From Melitaea cinxia (lineage: Eukaryota; Arthropoda; Insecta; Lepidoptera; Nymphalidae), in the NCBI RefSeq assembly GCF_905220565.1, contig NC_059408.1:12648508-12712507 (forward strand): a stretch of 64,000 nucleotides of DNA. The letters run 5' to 3'. Made by a program: the position numbers and the translations under genes. Positions 36,223 to 48,319 of the stretch are shown here, in pieces. Within the stretch, counting starts at the first letter, position 1. Every line of letters begins with the position of its first letter. The notes below the pieces were generated by a model, which made no database searches, was not told where the DNA came from, and saw only the letters and a list, made by a program, of their open reading frames with translations.

Positions 36223-36884
36223 CAACAATGATAAAACTGCATGCTAAGTCTTTATTGGGTACTATGGTTATTATGTTGAAATTATAATTATGTAATAAAT
36301 AATTAAAAACATTTTTTAATATTTACTCGTTGTGTGTTTAAGACAATTGTTGTAATAGTGACTTAAAACATAAAAATTGTGGCAAATATCCCATTGTATA
36401 TATTTATTATAGTGTAAGTGATTAGGAACTCTATGAAACATATAATGATATAAAAAATTACGTCTAACAAAAACTTTAATTCACAACCTTCAAATACCGC
36501 CCCCATGATGTGTTCATTAACTATCATTTCATTGTTATGTACAAATTTCCTTTTATTGAAATATAAAATCGCTAGCTAAGATAAAACAATTTTAAATACA
36601 CGTAATGTTAATAGTCTAATTTCAATGAAAATAAATTATTTTCACACATAATTTATTTTATCCCCGGATTTTATATGTATAACATTTGTTTGTTATCATT
36701 AGCCCCTCTTAAGCCTCCATTTCCTTTCTTTCAAAATCTATTCAAAATTTTGAGTAAGAGTAATACACGTACTTCGCTTTTCTTAAGACTCGTGTAACCA
36801 TGCTTTCGTATTTACTATAAAATTAATTGATGAACATATTATAAATAAAACATATATTTAATATATTATTATGATAAGTAGCTT
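36223..36884. other. AT-rich intergenic DNA, nothing recognised
   Basis: No gene or recognised repeat. Confidence 0.45.
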
Positions 36885-37065
36885 ATGGATGTCCGCAATA
36901 ACCCTCACAACTGATTCCTGGTCGTCTTACTTCAGTCAAAATTTATCCACATCGCTCACGACAGAAACAACACTATTTGAGATCAGCATTATTAGAACAG
37001 TCTAATAATACTGGTCAAACAGGATCTTCTGCAGGCTTATACTTCCCTACTAGCCTAATCTAGAT
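36885..37065 (-). mobile_element. LINE-J 3' UTR, highly diverged copy
   Basis: AGCTTATGGATGTCCGCAAT, CAGAAACAACACTATTTGAG and AGGATCTTCTGCAGGCTTAT keep the block order of the family. Confidence 0.35.
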
Positions 37066-38323
37066 TTCGATTAAGGTATTTTCTGATGTGCACTATGTCA
37101 ACAAATTATTTATTTTTGTTAAATATATCCCGCAAGCTTCAGTGTCATTGCCACCACACACAGAATTGAAGGCAATTGTTCCTCAGATTGGTTCAAGTCT
37201 CCGCATGTGATCTCAATTAATGAATGGAAACGAATGAGTAAGCTTATTCGAGTTAATTTATTTATAACGTTGAGTGCAAACCCGGGATATAATTATGTGT
37301 ATTGTGAGTACGTTGCTGTATTGTGGAATTGAGTTGGCGTCTTTTAATTGAGTTGTTGGCGAAATATACATGATTTTCTTTACCATTGAATGAAAAATTA
37401 AATTAAATTTAACATTTGTTTTATTTGTTCCATTATTATCGGTAGCGATATATATGTCAAAATTATTAACATTAAAAAAAATGTTGGACGTTTTTATTCT
37501 AGAACTACTAAACTATTGACTGCCATATCTGTATGTTTATAGCATAGTTGTTGATCTGTTTTGACTAACAGGTTAGATTTTTACTGAAAATGTCAACGAG
37601 AAGATACGCAGGTAAAAGCACGGGTATATCAAATGTACAAATAAATGACCATAGATTGACAGAGTGTGAGAATATAGAGTAATCGTCACTAAAAGTTAAG
37701 ATCAGTCCTCAATCAGAAGTAAAGTGGGATAACGTATTAAACCACAACACAAGGGCAAATATCTTTAGCCTGCACTTTGACAATAACAGCTAATTAGATT
37801 TTGTAATTACTACATACCTTAAAATATAGCCTGCCAAAAAGAAACAATTTCTAAAACCATCCAATATAACATAATTAATACATATCGTTCCCATATTTTA
37901 AGCAATATATTTTAAAAGAACAAAGAAATACACCGTCTGAGAATTCATGAAAGTAAAAATACCGAGTCCCATACCGCTCCCGTATGATAAATCTCATTGA
38001 ACATTAATGCTTTCTAGTTACCGTATGAATATTTCAAATGTACCCGATGCGCCGATAATATGGCGACGAATTTGTTTAGCGTACCGTCGACAGAAATTAT
38101 TTTTAAACATTCTATTTTTGTTATAGTGTCAAAATAATACTATCATTTAACATTGTTTGGCATCGAATAACTTGTTAAAGTGGAAATGATTGTTTAACAC
38201 ATTTTTTTCTTTATTATTTCTATAATATCTTCACCAGTTTTTTTTAGATTCCGTTGAAAAGATTTGAAAATAAAGTTAATGATAACAGAGACTCGATTTT
38301 TATTAAAAACCGTTTATATAATA
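37066..38323. other. AT-rich intergenic DNA, nothing recognised
   Basis: No gene or recognised repeat. Confidence 0.45.
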
Positions 38324-38656
38324 CGCTTCAGCCTGTAATATCCAACTGCTGGGCATAGGCCTCTTTCCCCATGTAGGACAAGGATCAGAGCTTAATCCAC
38401 CACGCTGCTCCAATGCGAGTCGGCGGATATATTCCCTACTATGAGTAACGACTGCTATCAGGTGTACATGATGGACCGACGGCTTAACGTGCTCTCCAAG
38501 ACACGGTGGGGTGATCCACAAGAACTGCACAAACACCCAGACCACGACAAACATCTGTATGGCCAATACAAACGTTTGTCATGTACGGTGATCGAACCCG
38601 TTACCGCCAGCGCAACAGCCACAAACCAGTGCTGTGACCTTTGCGCTTACGCGTCG
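38324..38656 (-). mobile_element. SINE-A, type-1 head, near full-length
   Basis: CGCTTCAGCCTGTAATATCC tail through the common body to the type-1 head ending near CTTTGCGCTTACGCGTCG. Flanking duplication not clear. Confidence 0.8.
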
Positions 38657-39819
38657 TAACATACATATACGTTGGCGTTATTACACTAATTTGTCAATTG
38701 AACTAATTCAGTTTAAGAATTTCAATGTTTTATAATTATTTCATAAGCTGTTGATTACAGTGTAAAAATTATTAGTTTTATTTAAAATATTTAATTGTAA
38801 TTTACCTTTATATTATTAAAATAATGTACACGTGAACGTATAAGGAAGTGTAATAAATACGGTCGCACTCAGTGTCTTAGATTCATTCGAGCTTCAGTCA
38901 CTGTACAGTACGGACCTCTGTGAGACATCGTTACGCTATCAGTTTATTACGTTTATTAATTTTACTACTAAGATGAGCATGAACCAACCATGAACTTAAG
39001 GATTTTTTAAAAACACTGTTGCTATTTTGCTTCCTTTATGTATATATTTGTAGCCATCATTATAAATTAAATTTGAAAATATTTTTTTAAAGCCATAGAC
39101 TCAAAAAAGTAAATGATTTGTTAAATATATTAATTTTAATTAGGTGAGGACCTTAAAGCTGTAACGGTTTAACAGATTTTGGCTATATTTCGAATGTAGA
39201 TATTTTATAACCTAGTTTTAAGCATACATATGCTCCATTTTATTCTACACAGAATACTGTAAATCTAGCTATTTAATGACTAATAAATGGTATTTTTTTT
39301 TCGCAAATTTATATATTAAATTAATAAAATATGAAATTTATATTATTCTGTCGACGCTCCTCTCCGTAGACTGCATGTTCCCGATAAGAAATGCACACAT
39401 TAAAACTTAGAATCTGGAGTACAAGTGAACGAATGTACAGCTTGAAAGGTCACGGTACCTTTGCATCTGCTTAATTTATTTAAAACAAGCTACGCTTGTG
39501 ACTTCATTCCGAACACTCAGAAGGACACAGAGAAGATTCTTCTTTTATTTGTTTCTTTTAAAATCCTCAATTAAAAGAAGTTGTTTTATGTGCAACTTTT
39601 AAAATAATTATTTATTAATAATTGTATTTTCAAATTTAAAATAATCATTTTTCCATTATACTTAATCTTTATACCGTTCTATATTATAATTGCCTGTACG
39701 GTTCCACTACTAATCAATTTTGTCTATGAAGGAAAACGATACGCTATCGTCGTGGATTGACGTTGACGAATATTTGTCTAAGATAGTTTTAAACATTTTA
39801 CTACACCGTTATATACAAG
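38657..39819. other. AT-rich intergenic DNA, nothing recognised
   Basis: A less AT-rich segment at 38,860-38,960 contains two TCAGT initiator-like motifs, but no gene follows. Confidence 0.35.
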
Positions 39820-39998
39820 ATTCATTTATATAAATAAAAATGAATGTTGCTAAGAGCATAACTCGAGAATGGCTCGACCAATTCCGCTAATTTTTTTTTT
39901 TGTGTTCCTTGAGGACCACGGAAGGTTTAAATAATAATAAAAAAATAATAAAAAATCCTATTAACTTTTGATAGCACGAAGTCTGCCCGGTCAGCTAG
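39820..39998 (+). mobile_element. Helitron-like non-autonomous element
   Basis: ATAACTCGAGAATGGCTCGA inside and CCCGGTCAGCTAG/T at the 3' end. The same family as the minus-strand copy at 23,445. Confidence 0.55.
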
Positions 39999-40212
39999 TT
40001 TTAAATAAAAATAACAATCAACTACTTTAACAGTTAGCGATGCCAGTCCAAATTTAAAATTAAAGCCACTTGTTATTTGTATTAATGCAAAAGAAAAATT
40101 ACAATTGTTGCATATAAACATTATTACACAACATTTAAAGACTACATAATTTATTTCAGAAAATACTTAATGAGTAATATTTATACACATAGATCATATC
40201 TGAGCAAATAAT

Positions 40213-40549
40213 TGTACTGTGTGGCTACGGTACTAAAGAATTTAGCCACCCCCTCTCTTGCCGTGGGTGTCGTAAGAGGCGACTAAAAGATATCACAGTT
40301 TCACTACCACCTTGGAACTTAAAAAGCCGACCGGTGGCGGGATAACCATCCAACTGCTGGCTTTAAAATACACAGGCCGAAAACGGGCAGCAGCGTTTTC
40401 GGTGCGACAAAGCCAGTACTGCGGTCACCAACCCGCCTGCCCAGCGTGGTGACTATGGGCAAAACACATAAGTTCACGTTATTTTTGGCGTAAACTTGTG
40501 GAGGCCTATGTCCAGCAGTGGACTGTATAGGCTGTAATGATTGATTGAT
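40213..40549 (+). mobile_element. RTE-tail repeat with 12-bp target duplication and (TTGA)n tail
   Basis: Flanked by TGAGCAAATAAT at 40,201-40,212 and 40,550-40,561. The body matches 12,384, but the tail is TGATTGATTGATT instead of (GAT)n, so the terminal microsatellite differs by copy. Confidence 0.85.
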
Positions 40550-40561
40550 TGAGCAAATAAT

Positions 40562-41424
40562 ATTTTTCTTAAGGTAGATTAAATTTATGACATAAATACA
40601 CCAATTGTGGCATTAAAATAACACACACAGACACAACCATATACATCGAAGTAACATATTATAAACCCACTAAACCAAATGCACGAAAACCACCCTACCC
40701 CCTATCCCCCCTATTCGCATCATTTCATTCCATTATGCTTAATTTCTCTCCGTGTGTCTCGGTGGATTTTTCTCGAAGACAGACGAGATTATTAGATTTT
40801 ATTCAGTCTGAAGAACTGAATATTGTATTTTAAGAGAAATCAATTTGAAGACGTATGTTAAGTTCCTGAGAATTTTTATCAAGTATTTATTATGAGTAAG
40901 ATATATATTTACTAAGAATATCCGTAAATATGTATGACATTTACACAACTTTTCAATTACTGACTTTTGATACTATAAACACTGCGATATCAAAGTTATT
41001 GGAAAATTAAAACATATGTTTTAGGGATAAATAATCTATTCAAAATTTTTATTCATTGCACGCAACTTTTTCAATACTGTACGATTAAAAAATTGTTGAA
41101 CAAATAAAAGATTTTAATATTTTTAGCGTCGCTAACACTCCTATATGTATATAAAACAAAACATTTAATATGTTCGGAGTTTCCGATATTTCTGCACAAT
41201 TGTACTTCACTCTGTAAATTCATACTATACGATATTATTATAAAAGCGAATGCCTCGTCTCTCTTCCTCTCTAGGCATCACAGAACCATTTAGTAAAAAA
41301 AAATATACGTGTATGCTTGTATACTTGACCTAATACTGGACTCCTATATTATGATTCTCGTGGAAATATAATTTCCGCAGATAGAATCGTGGGATAAAGC
41401 TTGTTTTGATTTTACCACAAGGGT
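40562..41424. other. AT-rich intergenic DNA, nothing recognised
   Basis: No gene or recognised repeat. Confidence 0.4.
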
Positions 41425-41685
41425 GACAAATAAGTTTAGGGTAGGGTTTGTCTGATGGTAGCTGGTACCGTACCTTATGGACGCTTGCAAAATCAGGAGC
41501 ATTGAAAGCATGTCAATGACCCTAACCTCGACCTTTCCCGGGAGCTCTAGCAATTTCTCTCACCACAGGAACCCAACAGTTTGAGAGCAGTATTATTTAG
41601 CTGTGATCTTCTGTAAGGTCAAGGTTCCCAGATAGGTTGCGTACATTTTAAGCGAGAAATACCCTACTATGCACTACCTCAATAA
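41425..41685 (-). mobile_element. LINE-J 3' UTR, diverged copy
   Basis: GGTTTGTCTGATGGTAGCTG, CTTATGGACGCTTGCAAAAT, GTGATCTTCTGTAAGGTCAA and CTATGCACTACCTCAATAA. Confidence 0.6.
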
Positions 41686-41694
41686 TTAATTAGT

Positions 41695-41870
41695 TTATTG
41701 TATCATAATAAAATGGTAATTTTATTGTGTGTTGTGTTGTGTTATTGTTTTTATTTTTTTATTTTTTTTATGTGTATTGAAAAAAAAATGTAGCATTTAG
41801 GAATAGACGACCGTGTGTGTATTGTGTAGATATTTAATTAAAAAATGGTAATTTTATTATGATACAATAA
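41695..41870. repeat. 44-bp palindrome split by a SINE-B fragment
   Basis: Arms 41,695-41,714 (TTATTGTATCATAATAAAAT) and 41,851-41,870 are exact reverse complements over 20 bases. Removing the 115-bp insert and one 17-bp duplication rebuilds a palindrome with GGTA at the centre. Confidence 0.8.
41727..41841 (+). mobile_element. SINE-B 3' fragment with 17-bp target duplication
   Basis: AAAATGGTAATTTTATT occurs at 41,710-41,726 and again at 41,842-41,858. The insert contains ATGTGTATTGAAAAAAAA, TTTAGGAATAGACGACCGTG and ATTGTGTAGATATTTAATTA, the 3' part of the SINE-B copy at 42,040. Confidence 0.8.
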
Positions 41871-42039
41871 AATTAACCTGTGTCAGTTATAATTCAGTCA
41901 TAAAAATTATGAGATTACAAGTCGGGTCTTATTTATGTTTGTGAATAATTCTGTAACTTAAATGTATCATCAAATAAATTTAATTGGAGCATAGACTTAA
42001 TTATATAGTTTATAATATGTAATAAATGAATTATTATAC

Positions 42040-42292
42040 TTTTAAGCTGACTAGCCCGTTGGCGCCCGTTGGCGCAGTTTGTAGTGACTCTGCTTTCTGC
42101 TCCGAGGGTTGTGGATTTGATTTCCCCCCCGAATCTGGGTGTAGTATAAATATTTATTTATATAGTAGTATGTGTATTGAAAAAATACCAGTCGGCTCAT
42201 ACCACAAGCATTGAGTTGCTTACTTTAGGAACAGACGACCGTACCTATGTGTATTGTGTAGATATTTATTATTATTATTATTTTTACAAAAA
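42040..42292 (+). mobile_element. SINE-B, tRNA-derived, near full-length
   Basis: Head CTAGCCCGTTGGCGCCCGTT, then GGCGCAGTTTGTAGTG (A-box-like) and GGGTTGTGGATTTGATTTCC (B-box-like). Body TACCACAAGCATTGAGTTGC. 3' end TGTGTAGATATTTATT with an ATT microsatellite. The short frame through it is not a gene. Confidence 0.65.
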
Positions 42293-43751
42293 ACAACTTT
42301 TAAGCAGGTAATAAAAAAAATTGTTTGTTTTAACACTTAAACATTGAAATACGGAGCGTTTTATTTTTAATTATATTAAAATGCGACAAAAAATATATCA
42401 CGACATCTGATTATTGCTTGACAACCCCTTCTCTTATGTCCTTCTTTTCATCTGGCAAGATTTTAAGCTCAATCTATTACCCTGCTTCACGCCGAAAACA
42501 AAAGAAGAGAACGAGAAAATTATGTTATTATTATTTTAAGTTACTAGGTAATAACCTCTATAGCCGAAAAAAAGTAAACATATAACAACAGTACGTGTAC
42601 TTTAAAATGTATTTTAATTGGATTATCAATAATATTTAATCATAATAAGTCAATGCTGTAATCATACAACTTCATCGCATCGTTTTATGGTATTTTTAAT
42701 AATTACCTAAATTTGTATACAAAGAACTTATTACTTTTAATTAGTAAAGCTTACACTATGAGATTACTCCTTAGACGAGATGCCAACAGATCTTTTTAAT
42801 TTGTTACCAAATAAATTCCTAGCACTGTCACAAACACGAGACACATAATTACTTAAAACTGTCTTGCGAAAGACATCAAAGTTACATGTTCACGATTTCA
42901 ATTACATTCATACAAAATTGCTTAATTCTTCTGTAATCTCTATTACAATAATATAGAGTTGAAAATGACGCGTTGACATGCATTATAGCGTTTAAGGATT
43001 ATTATCCAATAGAAGCGAAGCGCTATCTTCTTTTAAATTGATTTTTATCTTCATGATCTAGGATAGTAATAAATTGGGATATTTTTGACTTAAACCACAA
43101 ACATTGTTTGATTATAAATCTGTGCAGATAGAAGCCCTAATTATGTGCTAAGTATGTCCTAAGTATGTGCTGATAGTTTCAAAGGTCCTTCTAGAGTTTA
43201 CAACAATTCTAGCGAAAATCAGAGTTCAACTATGGCAGAATCTCGTAGATTTGATTACCGTCTTGAACAACAAATAAATAAAAATGGTAAATAAAGCCCC
43301 GTTGTTTCGTGGTACCTTTGACAAGCAGTGAAACGTCAAAAGGCTATTTAAATATAATACAAAATCACGAATACAAACATTGTGAAAGCAATCTCTGATC
43401 GTATTATTATTATGTAACACTAACCGAAAAAAAATGTAATTTAATAATTTTCCTGAAGTAATATATAGCATAATATAGTATCATATAGCGCTATAAATTT
43501 TATGTACATTAGCTCTAAGACGTGTAGACAAACTCATTCGTACGAAATTGCAGCCGACAGTTGTGGTTTGTGTGAGGGGATTATTTTAAGATTACACTGA
43601 AGTTCTTCAAACTTAAAGACGTAGCTTGATGTGTGCGACAATGAGTTTCATTTTTTGAAATTCTATTTATAAAATACATTTTTATTGAGGATTGATCGTT
43701 TGAAGATTATAATCATCTCAATATCACATTATATGGTCGAAATTCGCACAT
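42293..43751. other. AT-rich intergenic DNA, nothing recognised
   Basis: No gene or recognised repeat in about 1.4 kb. Confidence 0.45.
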
Positions 43752-43800
43752 TATGTACGCTTGTTTGTCGACCCAGTTATATTTCAAGAAAAACCGTCCG
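43752..43800 (+). mobile_element. LINE-J 3' end fragment
   Basis: TGTACGCTTGTTTGTCGACC, then CAGTTATATTTCAAGAAAAA: the last 45 bases of the LINE-J 3' UTR and its tail. Confidence 0.5.
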
Positions 43801-44263
43801 ATGATAACCTTAGATATGTAAGTATCCAAATATTGTCGTAAGAAATTAACTTCTTTAGCAAGAATCAAATAATTATGCTGTAGTTACTTTATGTCTTAAT
43901 CTTAATTATTTTTACTGTTTAACATTGTACTAAAAAAAGTATTCTGGAGCAATTTTGATTAAATGTGAATACTTACTTAATTGAAATGAATATTTGATAA
44001 AAACAAAAACACATAAATATTTGATGCACAATAAAAAAAATGATTTTAAATTAACATGGTTATTTTGATTACTAAATTATTTAAAACGAGATAATATGTA
44101 CCATATTTTTTTTTTGTGGTACTCCCCCGCTATCCCGTTTTAAATAATTTTAGTAAAAAATAAGGATCACAGCTATATGTCTGGCATACTTTCGTGGGCT
44201 ACCGATACTATAATATCTCATTTTTAAGCATGTAAATAGTAATCTTAATAGTAGTCAGTCTAA

Positions 44264-44399
44264 CGCCGAGTTGCACGAAAAGAAATTAAAACTTAAGTAG
44301 TGATTAAGCTAATTTAATCGCAAGAACTGTATGAAATTCTTGTGATTAAATAAGTTTAAACTCTACTTAAATTTTAATTTTGTTTCGTGCAACTCGGCG
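44264..44399. mobile_element. Harbinger-like MITE, 136 bp, TAA target duplication
   Basis: The left CGCCGAGTTGCACGAAA and the right TTTCGTGCAACTCGGCG are a perfect 17-bp inverted repeat. Pairing continues with few gaps (AAATTAAAACTTAAGTAG / CTACTTAAATTTTAATTT). TAA flanks both sides (44,261-44,263 and 44,400-44,402), fitting the TWA sites of PIF/Harbinger. No coding capacity. Confidence 0.75.
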
Positions 44400-45101
44400 T
44401 AAGCAGTTAAAATTTATTTAATGCCCGCTCCAAAAACGTTCATACATCCAAGTACCAGACACAAAACATTAGTAATTGCGCAGTTGACGATTCCTTTTTC
44501 TACCTTACTTGCATTATTCTTGACTTCGGTTACGTGTTAATGCACAAACGGAATTAGCAACGATTATGGTTACAGCGAATCACAGAACGGATGCGGAGGA
44601 TTGCGTAATTAGAAAATTATGTTGTTGATTATATTTCTGTGTGTAATGTATGGTTAACACGTTAGTCTAAGCGGTGAATATCATACAAGGTGGGGACGAA
44701 ACGTATCCAAAAAAATTGACTTAATTACATTTTTATATCAGAAAAATACTAAGCTAACGGTCTGGCAATCTGAAACATTCCAATTTTTTTTTCTGAGATT
44801 TGTATTTAATACACTAATCTAGCCTTTACGTCGCGTTAGCGCAATGGTCACAGCCATGGAGCGTACCTGTTGCGCTGGCGGTTGCGGGTTCGATCCCCGC
44901 ACATGACAAACATTTGTATTGGCCATACAGGTGTTTGCTGTGGTTTTGGTGTTTGTGCAGTCCTTGTGGGTCTCCCCACCGTGCCTCGGAGAGCACGTTA
45001 AGCCGTTGGTCCCGGTGGTTATCATGTACACCTGATAGCAATCGTTATTCATAATAGGGAATATATCTGCCAACCCTCATTGGAGCAGCGTGGTGGATTA
45101 A

Positions 45102-46980
45102 CCCATTTACGCCCGCTGTCCTCGTTTGGGGACATTTAATGAACTACCTACATTATCTGTTATATTTTAGTTATCTTTTGTTTAGAAGTGAATCTGCACT
45201 GTTAAAGAATGTAGCTTTATGACACGACGTGTGGTTTTGTATTTTACTGGATTAATATAATAAAACAAGTGACTTTATTTACTTCATTGAGCAAATAGGT
45301 ATTCGACCAAGGGTAAGTGATTTTTTTTTTATATTTACACCACTATTTACTACATGTTTTTATATTTTTTACTTGGCTATAGTATCTACTAGTAAATATT
45401 GCTATTCTGTTGGATATTTTCGAAAAGTAAATCATAACTGGAGGTATTTTAGTATAGTGTCCCCGAATGGGTCCAATGGGCTAATTGCTAATATTTTTGT
45501 TTTTTATTCGCAGGTTTAGTTTTGATGTAAACGATGACTAAGCGATCATTCAATGTTGCCAACGAGTATCGAGGACTTGGTGAAGCTATCGAAAGCATTT
45601 TAAATGACGAAAAATATTCTGACGTAAGTTACGATATAGTAGCCATCCCTCCCGACCCGAGTTTTCTCACGGATAACGAAGAGGGTAATGAAGATGACTT
45701 TCAACAAAACATTCTCCCGCATGATATCCCAGGTAGAGTTGAAGTGTTTGAGTCAAAAAAATAACGATGATTGGGATAGCAGCGGTGATGAACCTGTACA
45801 AAGATACAGGAGATTTGAAATCCAGGAACCGCGTTGCATAAGTATGACGGTTCATATATTGTCATGATTTCCACTGTGAGTAATGTTCAGAACCGAAAGA
45901 AAAACATCATAGCCGAGCTGAAAGATCAAACGCCACTCAGTATTTTTTTTTAAATATTTGATGAGGAGGTCTTTGACACGATCATTTTGAACAGAAAGTT
46001 ATACTCTGCACAACAAAACAATCAGACTTCCAAATAACTGTTGATGAACTCAAATTATTTTTTGGCATTCTACTCTTGACTATCCAGTCAAGAGTCTTCT
46101 CATTCATCCATTACTCACTTTCACGAGAACGATTGACCTGGTCTCTAAACGAAGATTTTTGTAACCATTGTAACTAAAGCAATGTCAAAGAACAGATTTT
46201 TGGAAATAACGATTTCTTGCATTTCCGCGACAGTGAAGCTGCTGCCGGATCCACCGATAAGATGTTCAAAGTACGAACAACGACAAATTAGACAAGCTCC
46301 AATTTCGTCGAAGTATCGCTCGACGATATTGGAAGAATGTAGGTGTGGCGACATCTATCACGCGAAATACGAACGACTACGAAACTACGTAATTAGAGAA
46401 AAACTGACGTATGCTACATCGCGCTATGAGAGTTTTCAAAGTCATTAAGTATATATACAAGATCCCGACAACAACCGTCTGGGCGCAGTAGCCCGCCAGA
46501 CACAACTTTCGTCTGGTCGGAGGATCCTCTCTTTTCATTGGTTGATGAGGAATTCAATCACCATGTTCCTCACACTCCCAAACTGGTGACCCCGACGTGA
46601 TTCCTCATACTTCCAAATAGGTATTGAAAGATCCGACGGAAGGCGTCGTAATCCTTCTTCAATAGTGTCAGGTATGAGTCAAGATGGTGTTGGATACTTC
46701 CCTCAGAAACTGCCAAGCCAGATACGAAGCGTCGTTTGTCATATGAAAACACGTTGGCATTGTAAAAAATGTATAAAAACATTGTGCATCGAGAAAGGAT
46801 GTTTCGAAAAGTACCACACATAAACCCATTGACCCCATTTGAGGACGGTGTTATTTTAAATATATAGGAAAGTTTTTTTTTAAGTTTTTTGTAATAAAAT
46901 ATTTTGTTAGTCATCAATAAATATATAATTAAAGATTTTTTCAAAATATTGCTAGTACTTTGTATTTGGGTCCAAATGGG
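45102..46980 (+). mobile_element. piggyBac-type transposon, 1,879 bp, dead
   Basis: Duplicated TTAA flanks it (45,098-45,101 and 46,981-46,984). Ends are CCCATTTACGCCCGCTG and, in reverse complement, CCCATTTGGACCCAAAT: CCCATTT perfect, then partial. Subterminal inverted motifs lie inside both ends (GTCCCCGAATGGGTCCAAT near 45,460; CCCATTGACCCCATTTGAGG near 46,826). It carries a broken transposase. Confidence 0.85.
45534..46823 (+). pseudogene. piggyBac transposase pseudogene
   Basis: It opens with ATG at 45,534 (MTKRSFNVANEYRGLG...) and an acidic N-terminus (IPPDPSFLTDNEEGNEDDF), typical of piggyBac-derived proteins. That frame stops at 45,762. Further on, in shifted frames, come FDEEVFDTIILNRKLYSAQQ-like residues of the DDE-domain entry, an AMSKNRFLEI block, and at the end the cysteine-rich tail VVCHMKTRWHCKKCIKTLC, then CFEKYHT-stop (46,821-46,823). 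The middle, where the three catalytic Asp should lie, is largely deleted or unrecognisable. At about 1.3 kb it is well short of a full ~1.7-1.8 kb coding region. It cannot encode an active transposase. Confidence 0.85.
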
Positions 46981-47297
46981 TTAAGCTCTGATCCTTCTCC
47001 TACATGGGAAAAGAGGCCTATGCCCAGTAGTGGAATATTACAGGCGCTACAGCGTACACTAACCTAAGTGTAGTCGTTAGTGCTGTATAGTGCTTATGTT
47101 CGGTTTCCACCTTTTATGGCGGTCGCAGAACTGGTTGACTTTTTGTTTGCCAAAATAGACACGTTTTAGTTGGTTTTGTATTTTGAATTTATTCAATTTG
47201 AACTTGTGTTAAGTTCAGTCCTCATTATTGGCAAACACCTCGTGGAGTGTCCTCTTACCCACTGGATCATCGATATGCGCTAAATTATCTGCGGAAT

Positions 47298-47336
47298 TGG
47301 GAAGATTTATGTCCAGCAGTGGACTGTATAAGCTAT
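47298..47336 (+). mobile_element. RTE 3' tail fragment
   Basis: GGAAGATTTATGTCCAGCAG, then TGGACTGTATAAGC: only the terminal core. Confidence 0.45.
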
Positions 47337-47545
47337 TTACTGGGTACTGATGAATGGTAGCTGGGGTTTTCTTATTGTACAGGATTGTAACGAGAATAAT
47401 TATGTTCTGTATTGTATTGTAAGAATCTGTAATTGTAGCTGCTGTACAAAGCCGTTTCATATTAACGATAAGAACGTAATCCGCTTTGCTACTCCAGTTC
47501 TACTCGGCGGATATAGTTACTTGAAACGATTTCAGAATTCTAGAT

Positions 47546-47830
47546 ATCTATACAAATAAATAAAATTGGAGTGTCTGTTTGTAATATTAAAATAACCACC
47601 TTTTACTAAATTCATGTGTATGTATTCACGGTACATACACCAAAATAACATTTTTTATAATTTTTGTCTGTCTGTCTGTCTGTTTGTTCCGGCTAATCAC
47701 TGAAACGGCTAGACCGATTTTGATGGGACTTTCACTGGCAGATTAGCTAACTTGATAACGAGTAACTTAGGCTACTTTTGACTAATGGAAAAATATCTAT
47801 TTTGTTAAATTTTACAACAAACAAAAAGTA
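47546..47830 (+). mobile_element. Helitron-like element, 3' truncated
   Basis: Starts TCTATACAAATAAATAAAAT, then TGGAGTGTCTG, contains (GTCT)n and CCGGCTAATCACTGAAACGG, then CTAGACCGATTTTGATGGG. The copy at 49,897 has the same order plus the GCTAG end that is missing here. Confidence 0.55.
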
Positions 47831-48310
47831 AATTTCTATATAGTTTAACAAATTTACCACTAAAACTGTCAGTTAAACCTTATTGGCCATTGGCAGATTT
47901 TTCTTTTAATCTAGATATTAAGAGGTGATGCCTAAGGTAGACCACAGGTGTCCGAAATATTTCTGATCACACTTGTCATGGTAACGTACCTATTAGGTAC
48001 TTAGAGGTAAAATGGAAATCGAAGGGCATGCTCATTAAGATTCATTCTGCACTACAATGGTCGTGACTTCAACCAATCTCTTCTAATGTTACTTCGGCTT
48101 ATTCTTTGATATATCTAGTGACATACTCACATGCCTAGAGCCTCACGTAACAGTTACAAATGCATACTATTTTCATTAATTTGTCTTGTCAAAACATATT
48201 TAATAAAATTGATCAATATTCTGGCTATTGCACAATGCATAATTTTTTAAAGAGACATTATTAATTACAATTTTTTGTATTAAATTGTTTCGTTAGCAAT
48301 TAAATAAAGT
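47831..48310. other. Intergenic DNA, nothing recognised
   Basis: No gene or recognised repeat. Confidence 0.4.
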
Positions 48311-48319
48311 TTTCTATGA

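Larger units (their letters stand above)
44822..47044 (+). mobile_element. SINE-A, type-1 head, interrupted by a piggyBac element
   Basis: The 5' part (44,822-45,101) has the A-box region TAGCGCAATGG (44,837-44,847), the B-box region GGTTCGATCC (44,887-44,896), and the body to GTGGTGGATTAA. The 3' part (46,981-47,044) resumes TTAAGCTCTGATCCTTCTCC and ends GTGGAATATTACAGG. The break falls exactly at the TTAA used by the piggyBac. Confidence 0.85.

Noticed and set aside
46182..46448. Separate gene at 46,182-46,448
   Set aside because: It lies inside the piggyBac element and is a shifted-frame piece of the broken transposase region.
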